A stretch of 64,000 nt of DNA from assembly GCF_009258045.1 (NCBI RefSeq), contig NZ_CP041166.1, positions 682,001-746,000 on the forward strand, in the 5' to 3' direction. Shown in pieces: positions 1 to 7,392 of the stretch. Each line of letters begins with the position of its first letter. Within the stretch, counting starts at the first letter, position 1. Under the pieces are notes generated by a model, which worked only from the letters and a program-made list of their open reading frames with translations, did not search any database and was not told the DNA's origin. Position numbers and translations under genes: made by a program. Origin of the DNA: Sulfurimonas xiamenensis. GTDB taxonomy: Bacteria; Campylobacterota; Campylobacteria; Campylobacterales; Sulfurimonadaceae.

Positions 1-309
1 ATCTTCTTTATTACATACAACAAAATCAATGTGCTTGGCGGATATTCGATTAAATGCCTTTTGCCAGTTACTACGAGACATGCCTTTTCTTGGGGCAATT
101 ACATCCGCTAACCGAACCTTCCCGAATATTTCCCATTCTCCGCCCACCGCTTGTTTCAAAACCCCATAGAATGATCGTTCTGCGGGCGTAAATAGTGCAT
201 CAATTTTTTCGTATGGAAGTTTGCCTTTTCCTGCATGTTCTTTGCCTTTCAGGAATAGTGCAATTACAACGATGATGAAAAGTACAACTACAATATAAAC
301 AAGGTCCAT
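1..309 (-). CDS. DUF2726 domain protein, 3' part outside window (integron cassette)
   Basis: The minus-strand frame is open from ATG at 309 to the window edge, giving 103 codons, so the C-terminus and the attC of this cassette are missing. Residues 1-20 form one hydrophobic segment starting MDLVYIVVVLFIIVV, probably a membrane anchor. After it comes the pattern LFTPAERSFYGVL, then VRLADVI, then HIDFVVCNK. That order is typical of DUF2726, a small cytoplasmic domain with nuclease-like features and no proven function. The start lies just 5' of attC1 on the minus strand, as expected for the first codon of a cassette gene. A weak AAGGATATC ribosome-binding site precedes it. The family call is from memory of the motif pattern. 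Confidence 0.75.
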   Translation of the reverse strand, partial: MDLVYIVVVLFIIVVIALFLKGKEHAGKGKLPYEKIDALFTPAERSFYGVLKQAVGGEWEIFGKVRLADVIAPRKGMSRSNWQKAFNRISAKHIDFVVCNKED

Positions 310-328
310 GTGATATCCTTATTGAGCA

Positions 329-392
329 TAACGTTTAAAATGAGCCAATAAATTGCCCGCAGGGTAATTTATTGGCTCCACTGATTTGTTAG
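329..392 (-). other. attC site 1 (integron recombination site)
   Basis: This imperfect palindrome starts TAACGTTT and ends TTTGTTAG on the + strand. Its inner arms are GAGCCAATAAATT and AATTTATTGGCTC around a GC-rich centre CCCGCAGGG. Read on the minus strand, the right core box is GTTATGC, so cleavage would be G^TT at about 331. It terminates the PIN-domain cassette. The arms are nearly the same as in attC6. Confidence 0.92.
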
Positions 393-394
393 GT

Positions 395-1465
395 TTAAAC
401 ATAATAGTCTGGTTCTTCTTCAATATCAACTTCAATTCCAGACAATATACTTACTATAGTTAACGAATCTATTTCAATATCTTTTAAAGTTAAACCTTCA
501 ATCTCATAGGTAAATACTATCTCAACAGTAAAAGTCTTATCTATATATTCAATTCTATCAGTTGTATCAAAAACATATAACTTTCCGTCTTCCTTGTCAT
601 AGATACTACTATTGATGTAATCTGGTCCTGAAGCATGAATTTCAAATTCAATATCTATGTCAAATATCGTAATACATTTATCATCTTCTATATTTATAAT
701 ATTTGGATTAATTACCCCAATATTAGTTATATGAAAATCATTGATTTCTGAATCTTCCCAAGATGAATTATTATACATTTCTGCATCTTTTAAAATAGAT
801 TCGATTTTTTCTTTAATCTCTGAATCATGCTCAGATATATACTTTTTTATCTTAATAGTGATATTTTCATCATGTTGATTATATAAATCTAGTACCTTTT
901 CTAGTGATTCAATTGAAATCATTTGAGTATCTGTTTTACAAAAATTATTCATATCAGGATCATCAGAAACAATATAAATTTTTTCATCATTAGTGAGATT
1001 GGTTTTTAACGATAATAAAGATATTGCATCTGGAAATTCTTTTTGTTTTTTTTCACTAAAAGGGGGCGATTGATTAAAATACAATTCTAATATATCTTCT
1101 GTATTAACATTACTTGAATCAACTATTGTAGTATTGCATTCTTCTAAAAAATTATCAAATAGAGTATTTGCTTGTTCATAAATATCATCATTATTAATTT
1201 GATCAAAGATTGAACAATTAAAATCTTGATTTATTGCCGTTAGTAGATGTCTTTTTCTTTTAAAATCTTTTATAATACTTAAAGCTTCTGTAGTAGAATC
1301 TTTGATTTTTTTATAAACTTCTTGTTGAACAACACTTGTAGTAAAGTTTGTTAATTTATCTTGTTTACATAAGTCCTTAAAACTTGATAAGGTCTGATAA
1401 TCAAAATTTAATCCTTTTTTGACATAGTATTGGGTGTCAATAAATATTTTTTTTGATTCTAACAT
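395..1465 (-). CDS. PIN-domain (DUF4935-like) protein, integron cassette
   Basis: This 356-residue protein has an N-terminal PIN-like ribonuclease fold, judged by three acidic clusters in the expected order: FIDTQ near residue 10, FPDAISLLSL near 145, and VSDDPDM near 170. PIN domains use such acids to bind metal and cleave RNA. The spacing and the FPDAI motif resemble DUF4935. Residues 200-356 are an unassigned, very acidic beta-rich region ending EEEPDYYV. No antitoxin gene lies beside it in the cassette. An AAGGATATATC ribosome-binding site precedes the ATG. The gene ends 3 bases before attC1. Function (a toxin or defence RNase) is inferred. Confidence 0.75.
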   Translation of the reverse strand: MLESKKIFIDTQYYVKKGLNFDYQTLSSFKDLCKQDKLTNFTTSVVQQEVYKKIKDSTTEALSIIKDFKRKRHLLTAINQDFNCSIFDQINNDDIYEQANTLFDNFLEECNTTIVDSSNVNTEDILELYFNQSPPFSEKKQKEFPDAISLLSLKTNLTNDEKIYIVSDDPDMNNFCKTDTQMISIESLEKVLDLYNQHDENITIKIKKYISEHDSEIKEKIESILKDAEMYNNSSWEDSEINDFHITNIGVINPNIINIEDDKCITIFDIDIEFEIHASGPDYINSSIYDKEDGKLYVFDTTDRIEYIDKTFTVEIVFTYEIEGLTLKDIEIDSLTIVSILSGIEVDIEEEPDYYV

Positions 1466-1506
1466 GATATATCCTTACTCTTTATATATATTACTTACTG
1501 TAAACC

Positions 1507-1570
1507 TAACGTTTAAGTTGAGAAATATTTGAGCCGCAGGGTCAAATATTTCTCTCCAATGATTTGTTAG
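1507..1570 (-). other. attC site 2
   Basis: The palindrome TAACGTTTAAG...TTTGTTAG has arms GAGAAATATTTGA and TCAAATATTTCTC around GCCGCAGGG. It is almost identical to attC8 and to the site at 6914-6978, although the genes they follow are unrelated. The reading frame of the cassette upstream (minus strand) stops inside it. Confidence 0.92.
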
Positions 1571-2249
1571 ATGATGTAAAACTTAGAGTAAAGAAATACA
1601 TATCAACCAATTTCATTATAGGATATTTTACTCCAACTTTTTCTTCAATACTTTTTTGAACTTTTAAAAAGTCATTTTTATTTTCTTGATAAAATTTAAC
1701 TACTTCTAAAAAGCTTTTTCCTGATAGTTTTGTATATGGTTGTATATTTTTTGTTTTTAATCCATCTTTAAAAAATCTATCATATGCAGGAATACAACCA
1801 AGTGTTCCAAGTAAAATTTTAGTTAATAAAGTGTCTGTAACATTAATACCCTTTTTAGGTTTTTCTGGAATATCTTTAATATTGTCTGGATACCAATTTT
1901 CTATAAATTCTGATAATTTAAAAATATCTTCAAAATTCTTATCTTCTGCATTAAAATAATTAAAATCAATATTTTGCAGATGTTTATACTTTAATATCTC
2001 TTCTACAACTTTATGATGAATCAGGTAATCTTGCCATAAAAGAAAACTTGAGCCTCTATACATACCCCAACTTGCAAGATAAAATGATAAATGTAAACAA
2101 GCTATCTCTTTATCAATTTTATCAATATCTTGGGAAAAATATAAAAAACAATGTTCCCATGATTTGTATCTATGATTTTTATCACTGATTAATTGTTGAA
2201 AAAAATTCATTATATTATTTTCGATATTGTGCATTTGTTCCCTTGTCAT
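1542..2249 (-). CDS. Hypothetical integron-cassette protein
   Basis: This soluble protein of 235 residues contains the segments CLHLSFYLASWGMYRGSSFL (about 51-70) and LLGTLGCIPAYDRFF. I recognise these as recurrent in a family often found in mobile or defence contexts, but no function is known to me. The last residues, SNKSLERNI, are read from attC2, because the stop lies inside that site. The ATG abuts attC3, so the gene fills its cassette completely and has no room for its own promoter. Expression therefore probably depends on upstream cassettes or the integron promoter. Confidence 0.8.
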   Translation of the reverse strand: MTREQMHNIENNIMNFFQQLISDKNHRYKSWEHCFLYFSQDIDKIDKEIACLHLSFYLASWGMYRGSSFLLWQDYLIHHKVVEEILKYKHLQNIDFNYFNAEDKNFEDIFKLSEFIENWYPDNIKDIPEKPKKGINVTDTLLTKILLGTLGCIPAYDRFFKDGLKTKNIQPYTKLSGKSFLEVVKFYQENKNDFLKVQKSIEEKVGVKYPIMKLVDMYFFTLSFTSSNKSLERNI

Positions 2250-2250
2250 C

Positions 2251-2317
2251 TAACGTTTAAGATGAGCAATCAAAAAGCCGCCTCGGGTTTTTGATTGGTC
2301 TCCACTGATTTGTTATA
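2251..2317 (-). other. attC site 3
   Basis: The palindrome TAACGTTTAAG...TTTGTTATAC has arms GAGCAATCAAAAAGCC and GGTTTTTGATTGGTCTC. It matches attC5 closely and ends the GIY-YIG cassette. Confidence 0.92.
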
Positions 2318-2319
2318 CA

Positions 2320-3216
2320 TTAGTCAAATAAGTCCATCAACTCTTGTGCTGATTGTAACTTGTCATAACTCGTATATCTTGGGCTTTGTAAAATACCTTG
2401 TTTTGCTCTACCGTATTTTATTGGTCCAATTGCTTTTGCTGAAGAAACAAAATTCAACTTATACTTTTCTCCATCCCCATACGGTTCAATTGATTCTACT
2501 TCCGCAAAATGTGTTACCGCAGAGATAGGTGCTGTTTGATATGCTGCAATATATTTAATATCCTTCAATTTTCCCCCACCTATGCGAATAGCATACCAAC
2601 AATTTTCTCCTATAAATACGTCTTTAAAGCCATCTTCTTGTGCTGGTACAATAATCGTGTCTAAAATATTTCTTTTTATGTCAGATGGTTGAGAAGATAC
2701 TTTTATTTTCTTTGCCTTCTCAAATACTTTCACTTCTACTAATGGTAATATGCTTAATATCTCGTTCAAAAATTCTTGAGTATCAGCTTTTTCAGATTCT
2801 GTTAAAATAGGCTCATTAGGTGTAGCGGAATTATCCAATCTACATCGTCCTATGTTTTGTGCTTTTTGGATTAAAGCCCATTCTAACCATGTTATATGGG
2901 CACGGTTCAGCCCACCATTACTTGAAACAAAAACCAGTGCTTTATCCCAAAACTCTTTATTTTTTTCGTGAGATTCGATGCGTTTCCTGACTCCATCGCC
3001 TTGACCAATATATAAAGTCGGAAGGTCGTCACCTTCTTGATACCCAAAAAGTATATAGATTCCTGCTTGTTCAAATTCATTTCGGTTTTTATGTTTTGCC
3101 CAACCTTCACGAGATATTTCTAGTCCAGTGCCTGTCCAGTTCATTTTATCAATAATTTTGAATGTGCTTGGATCGCCATCAGGGACGAATAATCGAATTG
3201 TGTAAGGTTTTGACAT
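2320..3216 (-). CDS. GIY-YIG nuclease family protein (integron cassette)
   Basis: A protein of 298 residues. Residues 52-80 carry the two halves of the GIY-YIG catalytic module, GIYILFGY and LYIGQGDGVRKRI, with a conserved Arg at 77 and a candidate metal-binding Glu in the LEWALIQKA helix near 112. The family cuts DNA through a single metal ion. Residues 195-298 form a basic beta-rich domain similar in layout to the DUF4357 domain often fused to stand-alone GIY-YIG proteins; that assignment is tentative. A good ribosome-binding site (AAAGGAAAAT) precedes the ATG. It is the sole gene of its cassette and sits next to the EcoRI-type cassette. Defence or repair roles are guesses. Confidence 0.8.
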   Translation of the reverse strand: MSKPYTIRLFVPDGDPSTFKIIDKMNWTGTGLEISREGWAKHKNRNEFEQAGIYILFGYQEGDDLPTLYIGQGDGVRKRIESHEKNKEFWDKALVFVSSNGGLNRAHITWLEWALIQKAQNIGRCRLDNSATPNEPILTESEKADTQEFLNEILSILPLVEVKVFEKAKKIKVSSQPSDIKRNILDTIIVPAQEDGFKDVFIGENCWYAIRIGGGKLKDIKYIAAYQTAPISAVTHFAEVESIEPYGDGEKYKLNFVSSAKAIGPIKYGRAKQGILQSPRYTSYDKLQSAQELMDLFD

Positions 3217-3235
3217 TATTTTCCTTTATGATGTA

Positions 3236-3366
3236 TAACGGTTAAACTGAATTACAAATGTAGCGTTTGAAAAAGTGAAGTTTGAATATTAGAAATATAT
3301 TTGTTTTCATAGTTAGTTGAATTACTTGTCATAGGTACATTTGTTGATTCCTGTGATTTGTTATAC
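3236..3366 (-). other. attC site 4, long divergent form (about 131 bp)
   Basis: It starts TAACGGTTAAACTGAATTAC and ends TTTGTTATAC. The outer arms pair through CAAATGTA/TACATTTG and AATTAC/GGAATC-type imperfect pairing, with a long AT-rich loop. It differs from the roughly 65-bp sites around it and ends the restriction-modification cassette. The methyltransferase frame runs through nearly all of it. Confidence 0.8.
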
Positions 3367-4361
3367 TCTTTGTCTTTAAATTTAGTTTGTACTCGTTTAT
3401 TTTTAATTAGAATCCTAAAATATGGACATTTCCCATTTATTGATAAATCCTTTTCATCATTCCCTTTTCTGAATTTGATTATTTCAAATTGTTCAGGATT
3501 GAATTTATGTAAAAATGTAATGGGCACACCCATAACCCCCTTGTAGTCTGATGGTATATTTTTAGTTTTATTAATATTAATTCCATCGTAATTGTCATAT
3601 TTTGGATATTCATTTTCATTACCGAAATATTTTTTTGTAAGTGCAATATCTTCGTGCCGTTTGAAAGTATCTAAGTTAGTTAACCACAGACAATTGTTTG
3701 GGGAAACTATTCTATTTCCAAAGCTATCAATACGAGCCTCTGTTCCATAAAGTTCATAGTGTTCTGGAACAATAAAACCAGAAATACCTCTGCCAAGATT
3801 TATTCCTAACCATGCTTTATTTTCTTTAATTAGTTTAAAAATTTCTTTATAGGTTATTGCATTAATATTGCCAATTATCAAAAACTTTTTATCGTATTTA
3901 ACTAATTGAGCTACATATTCTCTAAATAATGAAAATGGTGGATTAGTAACAACAATATCGGACTGCTTTAATAGTTCAACACTTTCTTTACTACGAAAAT
4001 CTCCATTTCCTTTGAAGTAAACTATGTCAGTTATACTTGGTTTGATTTTTTCTTCCTCTGTACCTGTGTATTCAAAGAAAAAACCATTTTTATCTTCTTT
4101 TGTATTGAATAAATCTTTTGCTTCTTCTTTATAGCAAGCTGCAATTAATTTTTTTATACCTAATTCTTTGAAGTTTGAGGCAAAATAATTAAAAAAGTTA
4201 CTACTTCGTGGATCATCACAATTGCAATAAACTACTTTATTTTCAAAATGACTTTTATAATGTTGTAATTCACTTTCTATATCCGAAAGTTGTGTGTAAA
4301 ACTCGTCACTTTTTGATTTTTTAGCTTTTTGTAATAATTCATTTGTTGCATTTCTTGCCAT
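3252..4361 (-). CDS. ecoRIM: EcoRI-type adenine-specific DNA methyltransferase (M.EcoRI homologue)
   Basis: This protein would transfer a methyl group from S-adenosylmethionine to adenine in GAATTC, shielding host DNA from the partner endonuclease encoded just upstream. Residues 1-326 follow plasmid M.EcoRI almost throughout: the start MARNATN, KKSKSDEFYTQ, VVYCNCDDPR, the catalytic IVVTNPPFSLF (NPPF at 140-143), GTEARIDS, SPNNCLWLTNLD and KFNPEQFE. M.EcoRI is 326 residues; this one is 369. The extra 37 residues (333-369) are encoded entirely by attC4, so the tail is a by-product of cassette structure and may or may not be tolerated. The gene follows the endonuclease stop by 2 bases, the same order as the plasmid system. 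Confidence 0.95.
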   Translation of the reverse strand: MARNATNELLQKAKKSKSDEFYTQLSDIESELQHYKSHFENKVVYCNCDDPRSSNFFNYFASNFKELGIKKLIAACYKEEAKDLFNTKEDKNGFFFEYTGTEEEKIKPSITDIVYFKGNGDFRSKESVELLKQSDIVVTNPPFSLFREYVAQLVKYDKKFLIIGNINAITYKEIFKLIKENKAWLGINLGRGISGFIVPEHYELYGTEARIDSFGNRIVSPNNCLWLTNLDTFKRHEDIALTKKYFGNENEYPKYDNYDGININKTKNIPSDYKGVMGVPITFLHKFNPEQFEIIKFRKGNDEKDLSINGKCPYFRILIKNKRVQTKFKDKEYNKSQESTNVPMTSNSTNYENKYISNIQTSLFQTLHL

Positions 4362-4363
4362 TT

Positions 4364-5206
4364 TTAACCTATTTTGTTGTTAGTTATCTGATTAAATATT
4401 TCACTGCCTAACACTTGGAGAGAGGTTTTAGAAGTTTCAAGCATAATATCAAACATTTTTTTAATATCCCATTTTGCACCATTCCCTTGTGTGTATATTG
4501 AAGTTGCTTGAAGCATAATTGTTTTATCTTTATGTTTGACAAATTTATTTTTACACAAATTGGTATTAATTGGCATTCCATAATTTGCAGAAGTTAATCG
4601 ATCTAATCTATTTAACATTCCTGAGTTGTATTCAAGCGTTACAACCCTTCCATCTGGTCTTTCAATGGCAATAGTTTCTGTTAAAAAATTTGAGCCTTCA
4701 AGAAATAAAACATAAGGAAAATGAGATTCAGATAACATCAAATTAGCGATTTCAGATATGTTTTTATGTGACCTTTCTATTGCATTACCAGCAGCCATCA
4801 AGTCTTGATTATTATTCTTACCTACTAGTGTACCATTTTTGATATTTTCAATGTCTTTTCCTTGATGTTTAGCTTCTGATACTAAAATAATTCTCCAATT
4901 ATCGTTATCGTCTTTTACTTCTATTATTCCACCATCAGGTATAATGCTTGAATTTGCTACAAAAAGGGTCTGCCCTAATTCTGGGTCAACTTTCTTTAAT
5001 GCTTCATTTATTTCTTCTTTTTTTATACTCGTTTTGTAATTAAAAGATAATTGAGGATATTCTTTTTTAAGTTGTTCAATAACAAGGTTTGATATTTTTC
5101 CAACAGTCATGTCATGAGATTTTGCTTCATCTCCAAATATACCAATTACACCTTTAGACTCTTTATGTTGATTTGTTAGTCTGTTTGATTGAACTTTTTT
5201 AGCCAT
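4364..5206 (-). CDS. ecoRIR: EcoRI-type type II restriction endonuclease (R.EcoRI homologue)
   Basis: This protein is predicted to cut unmethylated GAATTC as a homodimer. It has 280 residues against 277 in plasmid EcoRI and is collinear with it. The catalytic set is intact at the same numbers as in EcoRI: Asp91 in IIPDGG, then Glu111 and Lys113 in SEAKHQGKD. The DNA-reading segment MAAGNAIERSHKN (137-149) keeps Asn141, Glu144 and Arg145, so specificity is probably unchanged. An AAAGGAATAAT ribosome-binding site precedes the ATG. No controller (C) gene is seen, as in the EcoRI system. It shares a cassette with the methyltransferase, downstream of a cassette-internal promoter candidate. The identification rests on recall of the EcoRI sequence. 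Confidence 0.96.
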   Translation of the reverse strand: MAKKVQSNRLTNQHKESKGVIGIFGDEAKSHDMTVGKISNLVIEQLKKEYPQLSFNYKTSIKKEEINEALKKVDPELGQTLFVANSSIIPDGGIIEVKDDNDNWRIILVSEAKHQGKDIENIKNGTLVGKNNNQDLMAAGNAIERSHKNISEIANLMLSESHFPYVLFLEGSNFLTETIAIERPDGRVVTLEYNSGMLNRLDRLTSANYGMPINTNLCKNKFVKHKDKTIMLQATSIYTQGNGAKWDIKKMFDIMLETSKTSLQVLGSEIFNQITNNKIG

Positions 5207-5242
5207 ATTATTCCTTTTCTAGAATTTAATTTTAACACAAAT

Positions 5243-5248
5243 ATTATA
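5243..5248 (-). promoter_or_regulatory. Candidate -10 box of a cassette-internal promoter for the EcoRI-type pair
   Basis: Read on the minus strand, CTTTTATAATATTTGTG contains a perfect TATAAT about 37 bases before the endonuclease ATG. No good -35 hexamer sits 17 bases upstream, which is common for the housekeeping promoters of Campylobacterota. The 85 bases between attC5 and the start codon are longer than in any neighbouring cassette, leaving room for a promoter. Confidence 0.45.
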
Positions 5249-5291
5249 AAAGGCTTGTTTTAAAAGTTTACCTATCCTCTATATTGATGTA

Positions 5292-5359
5292 TAACGTTTG
5301 AAATGAGCAATCAAAAAGCCGCCCGCGGGTTTTTGATTGGTCTCCTTTTGGGTTGTTAG
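5292..5359 (-). other. attC site 5
   Basis: The palindrome TAACGTTTGAAA...GGGTTGTTAG has arms GAGCAATCAAAAAGCC and GTTTTTGATTGGTCTCC around GCCCGCGG. It is close to attC3 and ends the ankyrin cassette. Confidence 0.92.
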
Positions 5360-5417
5360 ACAAGTAATCGATCACAGTAATTAAATGTGTTTTGTCCCCT
5401 GCCATCGATAGATTAAT

Positions 5418-6074
5418 CTATTCATGTTCTTCTGCCTGAGAACTTTTATGTCTGAATACAGTCCTTTTCAAAGTAATTAGGCTGAATATACCTATCAAAA
5501 TCAATGCTGGAATAATAAGCAAGAAATCTAGTCTTATTTTGGGCCCGCAATCAGCCCGCTTCATAGGCGTATTTGCCAGATCCCCTTGATCAGCTCCATT
5601 ATCAAGCAGTATCTGCACAATATCAGGATAGCATCCAGCAGCAAATTTAAGTGCAGACATCCCACCAAAATTGCGTGCGTTTACATCGGCATGATTTAAT
5701 AGTAAGATTTTGACTGCATCGGTTTTTCCGTTTCTTGCGGCCCTCATCAAAGCTGTATATCCTTCATCTGACTTCACATTCACGTCTGCTCCATTCTCTA
5801 TGAGAATTTCCATAATTTCCGTATGGCCATAACGCGCAGCAACCATGAGAGGCGTCACTTCGATAGCACCAGCTTTTTTCATATTGACGTCAGCCCCATT
5901 GGCAATAAGAGTTTTGACCTTTTCTAGCTGGTTCTGACGTACAGCAGACATCAAGGGCATTTCTCCCGGAACGGAATAGTCTGACGCACCAAATAAAGCA
6001 CTGATAAATAACAATCCAAATAAAATGGATGTCAATGACGAGAATTTGCGGTTCTGTTTATGTTCGAGTTTCAT
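5418..6074 (-). CDS. Exported ankyrin-repeat protein with C-terminal membrane anchor (integron cassette)
   Basis: A protein of 218 residues from the chosen ATG at 6074, which has an AGGATTAATT ribosome-binding site; an in-frame ATG at 6116 would add 14 residues but lacks one. Residues 1-30 form a signal peptide or anchor (basic start, then SSLTSILFGLLFISALFG). Three to four ankyrin units follow, recognisable as GEMPLMSAVRQNQLEKVKTL, TPLMVAARYGHTEIMEIL, TALMRAARNGKTDAVKIL and SALKFAAGCYPDIVQIL. Near the C-terminus a hydrophobic segment (FLLIIPALILIGIFSLITL) is followed by a basic tail. The repeats would thus face the periplasm as a protein-binding surface. The partner is unknown. Base composition is less AT-rich than in neighbouring cassettes. 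Confidence 0.82.
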   Translation of the reverse strand: MKLEHKQNRKFSSLTSILFGLLFISALFGASDYSVPGEMPLMSAVRQNQLEKVKTLIANGADVNMKKAGAIEVTPLMVAARYGHTEIMEILIENGADVNVKSDEGYTALMRAARNGKTDAVKILLLNHADVNARNFGGMSALKFAAGCYPDIVQILLDNGADQGDLANTPMKRADCGPKIRLDFLLIIPALILIGIFSLITLKRTVFRHKSSQAEEHE

Positions 6075-6122
6075 AATTAATCCTAAGGGAGATTGTTGCA
6101 ACGCATTGTCAATCATAAAGTC

Positions 6123-6187
6123 TAACGTTTGAAGTGAGCTAATAAATTTCCCGCAGGGTAATTTATTAGCTCCCCTGACTTGTTAGC
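6123..6187 (-). other. attC site 6
   Basis: The palindrome TAACGTTTGAAG...CTTGTTAGC has arms GAGCTAATAAATTTCC and GGTAATTTATTAGCTCC around CGCAG. It is in the same subfamily as attC1 and ends the HNH cassette. Confidence 0.92.
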
Positions 6188-6193
6188 TTCTTG

Positions 6194-6742
6194 CTAGTCA
6201 AGTATATTTTTTCTTAGCTTTTCAGCTAATACATCAGCTTTTTCCATTAGATTAAAAATTTCTTTTTTTACTTCTTGAAAGTCATTATATTCATTAGGAC
6301 TTTTATTTTTTAAAAGTTCTAAATTTATTTCTTTTGCAAATTTTCTTTGATATTGTGATAGTAATTCAATTAATTCGGTTTTATCAAAATATATTTTGTC
6401 ATATTCGTTAATAAACTTATCAAATTCTTTACTGCCTTTTTTTGAGTTACATTTTTTACAGCATGGAACTAAATTACCAACTTGATGACCATAGCCTCTT
6501 AATTCTCCATTTTTGACTAGACCCACAAGATGATCCCATGTTTCAGCTTCATCGTTACAAAATACACATTTTAAATCTTCATTAGGATTTTGACCTAAAA
6601 ATTTCAATGCTTCATTCATTTTTTCTTCATTGAAATCATCACTTGGCGCAATTGCAGATGCAAATGCGTGATTGATGGTTGTTCGTCTTTTATTATAGAC
6701 TGAATAAGTTTTTAAATGTCGTTTAATATCTTCTTTTTTCAC
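6194..6742 (-). CDS. HNH endonuclease family protein (integron cassette)
   Basis: From a GTG at 6742 with an AGGATT ribosome-binding site the product is 182 residues. A longer frame from ATG 6811 exists, but its first 23 residues would come from the GC-rich attC next door, so I reject it. The HNH core is CVFC (Cys59, Cys62), WDHL (His71), then GNLVPCCKKCNSKKG (Asn90, Cys95, Cys98), combining a zinc-binding Cys4 frame with the metal-dependent nuclease histidine. Flanking parts are helical and highly charged. HNH proteins of this size occur in restriction, phage and defence settings. The target here is unknown. Confidence 0.82.
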   Translation of the reverse strand: MKKEDIKRHLKTYSVYNKRRTTINHAFASAIAPSDDFNEEKMNEALKFLGQNPNEDLKCVFCNDEAETWDHLVGLVKNGELRGYGHQVGNLVPCCKKCNSKKGSKEFDKFINEYDKIYFDKTELIELLSQYQRKFAKEINLELLKNKSPNEYNDFQEVKKEIFNLMEKADVLAEKLRKNILD

Positions 6743-6759
6743 AATAATCCTATGTAAGC

Positions 6760-6843
6760 TAACGGTGCCGCGGGTCATCGACCTCATCACGGGGATTCCG
6801 GAGGAATACACGGGGTGAGGCTCGATGCAGCCGCTTGTTATCT
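6760..6843 (-). other. GC-rich attC of a gene-less cassette
   Basis: TAACGGTGCCGCGGG...CAGCCGCTTGTTATC contains the arms ATCGACCTCATCAC and GGGGTGAGGCTCGAT with extrahelical bases, which is attC geometry, but it is far richer in GC than every other site here. A longer pairing out to the GTTATCC at 6889-6895 (CCGCGGG with CCCGCGC) is an alternative end. The 70 bases between this site and the next one hold no plausible gene but do contain two GC-rich hairpins. It probably came from a different, GC-rich integron. Confidence 0.75.
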
Positions 6844-6913
6844 GGTGCGGAGCAGCAGATGACTAGCGGGTGTTCAGCCCGCGCCCCCGTTATCCGGTCG
6901 CGTAGCGAGCGGA

Positions 6914-6978
6914 TAACGTTTGAGTTGAGAAATATTTGAGCCGTAGGGTCAAATATTTCTCTCCAATGATTTGTTATA
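6914..6978 (-). other. attC site 7
   Basis: The palindrome TAACGTTTGAGTTGAG...TTTGTTATA has arms GAGAAATATTTGA and TCAAATATTTCTC around GCCGTAGGG. It differs from attC2 and attC8 by about one base in the core and ends the zinc-ribbon cassette. Confidence 0.92.
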
Positions 6979-6982
6979 TCTT

Positions 6983-7303
6983 TTATTCGTATGCTTTGGG
7001 TCTTGTAATGTAATTCATAATACCAAGCGGCAACCCTATCAATATCCAAATGAATATTAACATTCCACTACCTACAGCTTTTACAGTAGTATCTGCTGTA
7101 GCCAATTCTGGGTCACCAGAACCTGACATGAATAAACCAATAAACCATAAAATCATAAATGCATTGAAAAGAATAAACAGACTTTTAAATATTATGCCTG
7201 TAATACCTCTTTTGGGTTTATTAAGGACAAAACCACAGTTTACACATTTAAAGGACTTATCACTAACCTCTTTACCACATTCTGGACACTTAACCATTGC
7301 CAT
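6983..7303 (-). CDS. Zinc-ribbon membrane protein (integron cassette)
   Basis: This small protein has 106 residues. Residues 1-30 form a zinc ribbon with two CxxC knuckles, CPEC (6-9) and CVNC (20-23), in the layout common to DUF-type zinc ribbons. Two hydrophobic helices follow, IIFKSLFILFNAFMILWFIG (about 37-57) and AVGSGMLIFIWILIGLPLGI (about 75-95). Such ribbon-plus-membrane proteins are widespread and mostly uncharacterised. The gene begins close to attC8 and ends 4 bases before attC7. Function unknown. Confidence 0.8.
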   Translation of the reverse strand: MAMVKCPECGKEVSDKSFKCVNCGFVLNKPKRGITGIIFKSLFILFNAFMILWFIGLFMSGSGDPELATADTTVKAVGSGMLIFIWILIGLPLGIMNYITRPKAYE

Positions 7304-7328
7304 GTTGAATACTCCTATTTTTTTGATA

Positions 7329-7392
7329 TAACGTTTGAGTTGAGAAATATTTGAGCCGCAGGGTCAAATATTTCTCTCCAAGGTATTGTTAG
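7329..7392 (-). other. attC site 8
   Basis: The palindrome TAACGTTTGAGTTGAG...TATTGTTAGC shares its arms with attC2 and attC7. The stop codon of the membrane-protein cassette gene is formed by its left core box. Confidence 0.92.

Noticed and set aside
395-1465. PIN-domain gene as a toxin-antitoxin pair
   Set aside because: No antitoxin-sized gene is present in the cassette; the protein is also much longer than a VapC toxin.
6759-7049. Open frame of 96 codons crossing two attC sites
   Set aside because: It consists mostly of recombination-site sequence and overlaps the zinc-ribbon and HNH genes; no ribosome-binding site or motif.
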